A stretch of DNA of 64,000 bases, taken from the NCBI RefSeq assembly GCF_007829875.1, contig NZ_VIWV01000001.1:5922501-5986500 (forward strand), written 5' to 3'. This document shows positions 55,960 to 64,000 of the stretch, piece after piece; the stretch's first letter is position 1, and every line of letters begins with the position of its first letter. Origin of the DNA: Streptomyces capillispiralis (GTDB taxonomy: Bacteria; Actinomycetota; Actinomycetes; Streptomycetales; Streptomycetaceae). Under the pieces are notes generated by a model. It did no database searches and had not been told where the DNA came from. It saw only the letters and a list, made by a program, of their open reading frames with translations. Position numbers and translations under genes: made by a program.

Positions 55960-56684
55960 TAGGACAGCGCGAGAGCGTGAGCGGCGCGCACTTCGCCTTC
56001 ACCGACCGGTGGGGCGGGGTGAGCGCCGCTCCGTATGAGGAGCTCAACCTCGGGGGAGCGGTCGGCGACGACCCCGGCGCGGTCCGCACCAACCGCGAAC
56101 TGGCCGCCAAGTCCCTCGGCGTCGACCCGGCCCTGGTGGTCTGGATGAACCAGGTCCACGGGGCCGACGTGGTCGTGGTCGACGAGCCGTGGGGCGAGCG
56201 TCCCGTGCCGGAGGTCGACGCGATCGTCACCGCCCGGCGGGGACTCGCCCTCGCGGTGCTGACCGCCGACTGCGTGCCGGTCCTGCTGGCGGACCCCGTC
56301 GCCGGAGTCGTCGCCGCGGCCCACGCGGGCCGGCCCGGACTGGTCGCCGGGGTGGTCCCCGCCGCCGTACGGGCCATGACCGGACTCGGCGCCGAACCCT
56401 CGCGGATCGTCGCCCGCACCGGACCCGCCGTCTGCGGCCGGTGCTACGAGGTGCCGGAGGCGATGCGCGCCGAGGTGGCCGCCGCCGAGCCGGCGGCGCA
56501 CGCCGTCACGAGCTGGGGCACACCGGCGGTCGACGTCGCCGCGGGCGTGCACGCGCAGCTCGAACGGCTCGGGGTGCGCGACCGGGAGCAGTCGCCGGTG
56601 TGCACGCTGGAGTCGGCGGATCACTTCTCGTACCGCCGCGACCGCACCACCGGGCGGCTCGCGGGTCATGTGTGGCTGGACTGA
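55956..56684 (+). CDS. YfiH/laccase-domain protein (purine nucleoside phosphorylase family)
   Basis: The 242-residue protein belongs to the multi-copper polyphenol oxidase (DUF152) family now known to act on purine nucleosides and to support wall quality control in E. coli. Conserved His/Cys sites: NLGGAVGDDP, MNQVHGADV, VLTADCVPVLLAD, AAAHAGRPGLVAGV and ARTGPAVCGRCYEV. GTG 55956 overlaps ftsZ. It is conserved after ftsZ in actinobacteria (Rv2149c). yggS follows after five bases. Confidence 0.9.
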   Translation: MIGQRESVSGAHFAFTDRWGGVSAAPYEELNLGGAVGDDPGAVRTNRELAAKSLGVDPALVVWMNQVHGADVVVVDEPWGERPVPEVDAIVTARRGLALAVLTADCVPVLLADPVAGVVAAAHAGRPGLVAGVVPAAVRAMTGLGAEPSRIVARTGPAVCGRCYEVPEAMRAEVAAAEPAAHAVTSWGTPAVDVAAGVHAQLERLGVRDREQSPVCTLESADHFSYRRDRTTGRLAGHVWLD

Positions 56685-56689
56685 GGAAG

Positions 56690-57409
56690 ATGACGGACCG
56701 TAAGGACGAACTCGCCGTGAACCTGGCGAGGGTGGAGGAGCGGATCGCCGCCGCGTGCGCCGCCGCCGGCCGCGCGCGCGACGAGGTGACCCTGATCGTG
56801 GTCACCAAGACCTACCCCGCGAGCGACGTGCGGATCCTGTCGGAACTCGGTGTGCGTCACGTCGCCGAGAACCGGGACCAGGACGCCGCCCCCAAGGCGG
56901 CGGAGTGCTCGGATCTGCCCCTTACGTGGCATTTCGTCGGTCAGCTTCAGACCAATAAGGTGCGTTCCGTGGTCGGTTATGCCGATCTCGTACAGTCGGT
57001 CGACCGATCCCGACTGGTGACGGCTCTCTCCAAGGAGGCCGTGCGGGCCGGGCGCGAGGTGGGCTGTCTCGTCCAGGTCGCCCTCGACGCCGGCGCGAGC
57101 GGCCGGGGCGAGCGCGGAGGAGTCGCGCCCGGCTCGGTCGCGGAGTTGGCCGCGCTCATCGCCGGGGCCGAGGGGCTGCGGCTGGACGGGCTGATGACGG
57201 TCGCCCCGCTCACCGGCGAGTACGCGGGACGCGAACAGGCCGCCTTCGAGCGGTTGATGGATTTGTCGACGGACCTGCGCCGCACCCATCCGACTGCGAA
57301 CATGGTCTCGGCAGGGATGAGTGCGGACCTCGAACAGGCTGTGGCCGCCGGAGCGACACATGTGCGCGTCGGCAGTGCGGTACTCGGAGTCCGCCCCGGG
57401 CTCGGGTAA
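56690..57409 (+). CDS. PLP homeostasis protein YggS (PLPBP)
   Basis: The 239-residue TIM-barrel protein binds pyridoxal phosphate at the Lys of LIVVTKTYPASDV without enzymatic activity and buffers vitamin B6. Other family motifs are HFVGQLQTNKVR, QSVDRSRL and VSAGMSADLEQAVAAGATHVRVGSAVLG. The ATG follows GAGGA closely. It lies in the conserved ftsZ-yfiH-yggS-sepF order. The next gene begins after 129 bases with its own upstream region. Confidence 0.92.
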   Translation: MTDRKDELAVNLARVEERIAAACAAAGRARDEVTLIVVTKTYPASDVRILSELGVRHVAENRDQDAAPKAAECSDLPLTWHFVGQLQTNKVRSVVGYADLVQSVDRSRLVTALSKEAVRAGREVGCLVQVALDAGASGRGERGGVAPGSVAELAALIAGAEGLRLDGLMTVAPLTGEYAGREQAAFERLMDLSTDLRRTHPTANMVSAGMSADLEQAVAAGATHVRVGSAVLGVRPGLG

Positions 57410-57538
57410 CGTCGCCAAGAAGTCGGACCACAGCAGAAAATATGGTCATTTCCGCCAAATAGCGGACGTAACGACCTAGTGGATCGCGGGCACTTGGCGG
57501 TCGTCAGCAGATCCACCACAGAGCGGAGGACTCGGAGC
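57410..57538 (+). promoter_or_regulatory. Intergenic region before sepF
   Basis: It is AT-richer than its neighbours around 57438-57456 and holds CCGC-CAAATA-GCGG (57452-57465) and GTGGATC/GATCCAC arms (57479-57485 and 57510-57516). A separate sepF-sepG-divIVA promoter is likely here but no clear -35/-10 pair can be named. Confidence 0.35.
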
Positions 57539-58180
57539 ATGGCCGGCGCGATGCGCAAAATGGCGGTCTACCTCGGCCTCGTGGAGGACGATGGGTACGA
57601 CGGCCGCGGATTCGACCCAGATGACGACTTCGAACCCGAACTCGACCCGGAGCCCGAGCGGGACCACCGGCGACATGAGTCATCTCACCAGTCGCACGGT
57701 GCACATCAGTCCCAAAGGGACGAAGAGGTACGAGTCGTACACCCTCCCGCGCCGCGCGAACCGGTCTCCCGTTCCGCTTCGCTCCCCGCGGAATCGCCAC
57801 GCCCGGCGCGGATCGCGCCCGTGGCATCCATCACACAAGAACGCGCGAGCCTGGAGAAGAACGCACCGGTGATCATGCCCAAGGTCGTGTCCGAACGAGA
57901 GCCTTACCGGATCACCACGCTCCACCCCCGGACCTACAACGAGGCCCGTACCATCGGGGAACACTTCCGTGAGGGCACGCCGGTGATCATGAATCTGACT
58001 GAGATGGATGACACAGACGCGAAGCGACTTGTCGACTTTGCGGCCGGTTTGGTGTTTGGTCTTCACGGCAGCATCGAGCGGGTGACGCAGAAGGTGTTCC
58101 TGCTGTCTCCTGCTAACGTCGATGTCACGGCGGAGGACAAGGCCCGCATCGCAGAGGGCGGGTTCTTCAACCAGAGCTGA
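57539..58180 (+). CDS. sepF: SepF, Z-ring membrane anchor
   Basis: The 213-residue protein has an N-terminal amphipathic helix (MAGAMRKMAVYLGLVED) for membrane binding, an acidic and then His/Ser-rich disordered part (about 25-110), and a conserved C-terminal domain (about 125-205: PRTYNEARTIGEHFREGTPVIMNLTEMDD, KRLVDFAAGLVFGLHGSIERVTQKVFLLSP) that binds the FtsZ tail. It replaces FtsA, absent in actinobacteria. ATG 57539 begins the amphipathic helix after GGAGGA. Confidence 0.96.
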   Translation: MAGAMRKMAVYLGLVEDDGYDGRGFDPDDDFEPELDPEPERDHRRHESSHQSHGAHQSQRDEEVRVVHPPAPREPVSRSASLPAESPRPARIAPVASITQERASLEKNAPVIMPKVVSEREPYRITTLHPRTYNEARTIGEHFREGTPVIMNLTEMDDTDAKRLVDFAAGLVFGLHGSIERVTQKVFLLSPANVDVTAEDKARIAEGGFFNQS

Positions 58181-58229
58181 GACGCAGTACCGGACCGAGC
58201 AGTGCACAGGGGAGAGGGAAAAACAGGCC

Positions 58230-58520
58230 ATGAGCGTGTTCGCGCAGGTGATCTACATCGCGCTGATGGTGTTCCTCATCGTGCTCATCTTCCGGCTGGT
58301 CATGGACTACGTGTTCCAGTTCGCCCGCTCGTGGCAACCCGGCAAGGCGATGGTGGTCGTCCTGGAGGCCACCTACACTGTCACCGATCCACCGCTGAAG
58401 CTTCTGCGGCGGTTCATCCCGCCGCTGCGTCTCGGGGGCGTGGCGCTCGACCTGTCCTTCTTCGTCCTGATGATCATCGTCTACATCCTGATCTCGATCG
58501 TGGGCAATCTCGCGAGGTGA
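58230..58520 (+). CDS. sepG: SepG (YggT/YlmG family) membrane protein
   Basis: The 96-residue YggT-family protein has two membrane segments (about 4-25 and 70-92) and the motif TDPPLKLLRRFIPPLRLGGVALDLSFF. In S. coelicolor the gene at this place is SepG, reported to guide SsgB to the membrane during sporulation division and to influence nucleoid compaction. ATG 58230 follows GGGGAGAGGG. divIVA is 52 bases downstream. Confidence 0.93.
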   Translation: MSVFAQVIYIALMVFLIVLIFRLVMDYVFQFARSWQPGKAMVVVLEATYTVTDPPLKLLRRFIPPLRLGGVALDLSFFVLMIIVYILISIVGNLAR

Positions 58521-58572
58521 CTGTGGACGATACGGTCTTGCCGACTGCCGATGACTACGTTGAGGTGAAGAG

Positions 58573-59727
58573 ATGCCGTTGACCCCCGAGGACGTGCGGA
58601 ACAAGCAGTTCACGACCGTCCGCCTCCGAGAAGGCTATGACGAGGACGAGGTCGATGCCTTCCTCGACGAGGTCGAAGCCGAACTGACGCGCCTGCTCCG
58701 CGAGAACGAGGACCTGCGCGCCAAGCTGGCCGCGGCCACGCGTGCCGCCGCGCAGAACCAGCAGAACATGCGCAAGCCTCCTGAGCCACAGGACCAGCAG
58801 CAGCAACAGCAGCAGGGGCCGCCCCAGGGCATGCCCCAGCAGGGCATGCGAGGTCCCGGCGCTCCGGTGCCCGCCGGGATATCGGGCCCGCCGCAGCAGC
58901 AGATGGGTGGCCCCATGGGTGGTCCGCCCCAGCTGCCGAGCGGTGCGCCGCAGCTGCCCGCCGGCCCCGGCGGACAGGGCGGCCCGCAGGGCCCCGGCCC
59001 CATGGGTCAGGGTCCCGGGCCGATGGGCCAGGGCGGCCCGATGCAGGGGCAGATGGGCCATGGCGGCCCGATGGGCGGTCCCATGGGCGGACCCGGTATG
59101 CCCGGTCAGGGCGGCCCGGGTGGCGACAGCGCCGCGCGCGTCCTGTCGCTGGCCCAGCAGACCGCCGACCAGGCGATCGCCGAGGCCCGTTCCGAGGCCA
59201 ACAAGATCGTCGGCGAGGCGCGTTCGCGTGCCGAGGGTCTCGAGCGGGACGCCCGCGCCAAGGCGGACGCCCTGGAGCGGGACGCGCAGGAGAAGCACCG
59301 CGTCGCGATGGGCTCCCTGGAGTCCGCCCGCGCCACGCTGGAGCGCAAGGTCGAGGACCTGCGCGGCTTCGAGCGCGAGTACCGCACGCGGCTGAAGTCC
59401 TACCTGGAGTCGCAGCTGCGCCAGCTGGAGACCCAGGCGGACGACTCGCTCGCCCCGCCGCGCCAGGCTCCCGCCTCCAGCGCCCCGTCGCTGCCGCCGT
59501 CCCCGGCGCCCTCGATGGCTCCGGCCGGTGCCGGTGCGCCGTCCTACGGCGGCACCCAGACGATGGGTGGCCCGCCGAGCCAGTCCGGCCCGTCCTACGG
59601 CGGTCAGCAGCAGATGCAGCCGGCGATGACCCAGCCGATGGCGCCGGTGCGTCCGCAGGGCCCCTCTCCGATGGGTCAGGCGCCCTCGCCGATGCGCGGG
59701 TTCCTCATCGACGAGGACGACAACTGA
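58573..59727 (+). CDS. divIVA: DivIVA, polar growth scaffold
   Basis: The 384-residue coiled-coil protein marks hyphal tips and recruits the growth machinery. The N-terminal DivIVA domain (MPLTPEDVRNKQFTTVRLREGYDEDEVDAFLDEVEAELTRL region, first ~65 residues) binds membrane; then comes a Gln/Gly/Met/Pro-rich linker (about 70-180) with repeated QQ and MGG units, a second coiled coil (about 180-300: QQTADQAIAEARSEANKIVGEARSRAEGLERDARAKA) and a Pro-rich tail ending FLIDEDDN. The ATG follows GAGG. Two hairpins follow. Confidence 0.97.
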   Translation: MPLTPEDVRNKQFTTVRLREGYDEDEVDAFLDEVEAELTRLLRENEDLRAKLAAATRAAAQNQQNMRKPPEPQDQQQQQQQGPPQGMPQQGMRGPGAPVPAGISGPPQQQMGGPMGGPPQLPSGAPQLPAGPGGQGGPQGPGPMGQGPGPMGQGGPMQGQMGHGGPMGGPMGGPGMPGQGGPGGDSAARVLSLAQQTADQAIAEARSEANKIVGEARSRAEGLERDARAKADALERDAQEKHRVAMGSLESARATLERKVEDLRGFEREYRTRLKSYLESQLRQLETQADDSLAPPRQAPASSAPSLPPSPAPSMAPAGAGAPSYGGTQTMGGPPSQSGPSYGGQQQMQPAMTQPMAPVRPQGPSPMGQAPSPMRGFLIDEDDN

Positions 59728-59771
59728 CGGCCCTCGTGGTCATGAGTACGGCGTAGCAGTCGGCAGCGTTC

Positions 59772-59815
59772 AGGGCGGGGCCCCCGGATCCACAGGATTC
59801 CGGGGGCCCCGCCCT
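59772..59815 (+). terminator. Terminator after divIVA
   Basis: AGGGCGGGGCCCCCGGA (59772-59788) and its exact complement (59799-59815) form a 17-bp stem with a 10-base loop. Confidence 0.88.
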
Positions 59816-59886
59816 TGTGCTGTGCGCGCCCGTCGTCCCTGCGGTGGGTGTTCGACCGCGGGGCAGCTGTCCGTCGGACACCACGC

Positions 59887-59934
59887 CGAGGGCCCGGTGC
59901 CGCCAAGATTCTTCCTGGCGGCACCGGGCCCTCG
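59887..59934 (-). terminator. Terminator after ileS
   Basis: CGAGGGCCCGGTGCCGCCA (59887-59905) and its exact complement (59916-59934) form a 19-bp stem with a 10-base loop, 18 bases after the ileS stop. It probably works from the ileS side and backs up the divIVA terminator from the other. Confidence 0.85.
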
Positions 59935-59952
59935 TGTGCGGTGCCCCGCGTG

Positions 59953-63096
<3,144 letters not shown>

Positions 63097-63392
63097 CAGC
63101 GGGCTTCCTCCGGCGGACTTGCTGCCTTCCGTCCGGAGGGACGAGAGCCGTGTCGATCCCTGCGCCGCCTTGGCGCGCTCCCGCGGTACCACCCTCCTTG
63201 GCCCCCCGGTGCTTCGTGTGCGCCGGTGAGCCCCCTCATTGGGGTCGCGATGCCGGTTCTACCGCCCCCGTGGGGGTTTCTTCCGGCGGCTCCGGGGTGA
63301 TCTTCACGTCGCGCTCGCCCCCGGGCTCACACCGTCCCCGGGTCGCTCTGGGCTGCGTACGCCGCTACTCGTCCCCATCCACGCTTTTCGCT
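63097..63392 (-). ncRNA. Isoleucine T-box riboswitch (translational type)
   Basis: On the minus strand the T-box sequence AGGGTGGTACCGCGG (63195-63181) is exact. The specifier is ATC (Ile) at 63301-63299 within GTGAAGATCACC, the short stem I of actinobacterial ileS leaders. The 3' part (GGACGGAAGGCAGCAAGTCCGCCGGAGG) can hide or free the ribosome site GGAGGAAG. No terminator with U tract is present, so control is at translation: uncharged tRNA-Ile should expose the site. Actinobacterial ileS T-boxes of this kind are established. The 5' edge is placed from TACACT (63404-63399). Confidence 0.93.
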
Positions 63393-63398
63393 CCGCCC

Positions 63399-63404
63399 AG
63401 TGTA
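63399..63404 (-). promoter_or_regulatory. -10 element of the ileS transcript
   Basis: TACACT on the minus strand (TANNNT) lies about seven bases before the likely start of the T-box leader. No strong -35 is seen. Confidence 0.45.
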
Positions 63405-63621
63405 CGGCGCGCCGGGGACAGCGGCCGACCCGATTTCCGCGACCGGGGGGCGGGACGCCGTTTCGGTGCCCTGCCGCCCGGTGTACTCCGAATGGCGAGG
63501 TACGGGTGTTCGGATTCCCGGGCGCCCTTCCCGGCGGCATACCCGGCGGGGAGCTGGGCACAACGCATGCAGGCTCGTCGCGCGGCGTCCGCGGGGCGGG
63601 GGAATCGGGCGGTGTGCCCCG
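63405..63621. other. Gap between ileS and the right-edge gene, no gene seen
   Basis: This divergent gap holds only chance frames without family features or ribosome sites. The promoters of ileS and of the right-edge gene flank it. Confidence 0.5.
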
Positions 63622-63650
63622 TTGCCGCGGGACTCAAGTCGATTTATCGT
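63622..63650 (+). promoter_or_regulatory. Promoter of the right-edge gene
   Basis: TTGCCG (63622-63627), a 17-base spacer and TATCGT (63645-63650) form a good promoter with a leader of about 43 bases before the ATG at 63700. Confidence 0.6.
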
Positions 63651-63699
63651 CCCAGCACGATTCGCGTGCAAGATCACAATATGTGAAGGGGCCGCGGCC

Positions 63700-64000
63700 A
63701 TGGTGGCGAAGAAGACCGCCGTACAGCAGTCGGCGCCGTTCGGCGAGCCCCGATCCGTTCCCGGTGGTGGGTCCCGTGGGACCGGTGGGACGAAGGGGTC
63801 CGGTGGGAAGGCGCGGGGCACGCTGGCGACGGTCGGCGGCACGGCGGCACCCGAGGTGGGGGCGGACGGCGGGGGACCCGCCGCACCCAAGGCGGCCGTG
63901 AAGAAGGCGTCCGCGAGGACGTCCGGGAAGTCAGCGTCCGGAAAGACAGCGTCCGTGAAGAAGGCGTCCGGGAAGAAGGCGTCCGTCATGGAGGAGCCTG
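63700..64000 (+). CDS. Lys/Ala-rich protein, 3' end outside window (probably DksA/TraR family)
   Basis: The frame opens with ATG 63700 (MVAKKTAVQQSA) after GAAGGGG and runs to the window edge, 100 codons without stop. The visible part is disordered: a Gly-rich stretch and then repeats of KKAS, GKSAS, GKTAS and KKASGKKAS, similar to histone-H1-like tails. In S. coelicolor the gene next to ileS is a DksA/TraR zinc-finger protein with such an N-terminus, so this is the likely identity, but the zinc finger lies beyond the window and cannot be checked. A basic tail of this type may bind nucleic acid. Confidence 0.65.
   Translation, partial: MVAKKTAVQQSAPFGEPRSVPGGGSRGTGGTKGSGGKARGTLATVGGTAAPEVGADGGGPAAPKAAVKKASARTSGKSASGKTASVKKASGKKASVMEEP

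Overview
The window is a stretch of core chromosome from a Streptomyces. Evidence: very high GC with strong G/C third-position bias, frequent GTG/TTG starts, LL-DAP-type cell-wall genes, a Streptomyces-style division cluster (ftsL-ftsI-murE-murF-mraY-murD-ftsW-murG-ftsQ-ftsZ-yfiH-yggS-sepF-sepG-divIVA), a glkA with its upstream partner gene, and a MacRS-type two-component system. Gene order matches the region I remember as about SCO2075 to SCO2128 of S. coelicolor, read in descending order. I see no phage, insertion sequence, CRISPR array, tRNA or rRNA; no gene is clearly broken, and the genes cut by the window edges are only partial.

Layout. 1-5 kb: end of a metallophosphoesterase, an SRPBCC protein, an ArsA-like ATPase, a DUF5304 protein, glucokinase, and an XRE/DUF397 regulator pair. 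5-12.6 kb: endonuclease-like protein, acidic membrane protein plus esterase, acyltransferase, histidine kinase/response regulator pair, phosphofructokinase, D-lactate-type dehydrogenase. 12.5-16.1 kb: fused anthranilate synthase behind a tryptophan attenuator, divergent from class II DAHP synthase; these are two control points of aromatic synthesis. 16.2-17.1 kb: iron module, bfd and bfr convergent, with an iron box. 17.2-26.9 kb: molybdopterin oxidoreductase, endonuclease IV, PASTA kinase, thiOSG behind a TPP riboswitch, flavoprotein reductase, Rv2175c-like DNA-binding protein, thiE, metF. 26.9-35.7 kb: Tyr/Gln-rich membrane protein, CrtI-like flavoprotein, TetR-YhgE-ATPase module with a clear operator, HEPN protein, CmoM-like methyltransferase, DUF3040 protein. 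35.7-41.5 kb: MoxR-DUF58-transglutaminase operon and a beta-carbonic anhydrase. 41.5-59.9 kb: the division and cell-wall cluster, all on the plus strand. 59.9-63.4 kb: ileS on the minus strand under a T-box leader. At the right edge a Lys/Ala-rich reading frame begins.

How it fits together. The division cluster makes lipid II (murE, murF, mraY, murD, murG), polymerises and crosslinks it at the septum (ftsW, ftsI, ftsL, ftsQ) and positions the Z-ring and tip machinery (ftsZ, sepF, sepG, divIVA). The PASTA kinase, the Rv2175c-like protein, metF and DAHP synthase keep the same neighbourhood as in Mycobacterium tuberculosis (Rv2145c to Rv2178c), so this is an old actinobacterial block. Metabolic genes are controlled by RNA: Trp attenuator, TPP riboswitch, Ile T-box.

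Most interesting leads: a short reading frame with a strong ribosome site and a TTA codon in the ftsZ leader; a phosphofructokinase with pyrophosphate-type residues; an ABC ATPase and an ArsA-like ATPase both carrying Arg in place of the P-loop Lys; a CmoM-like tRNA methyltransferase beside a HEPN protein; many leaderless starts (TANNNT then 6-8 bases then the start codon); a perfect 28-bp hairpin at 35.75 kb; and a long structured leader before rsmH, where mraZ is missing.
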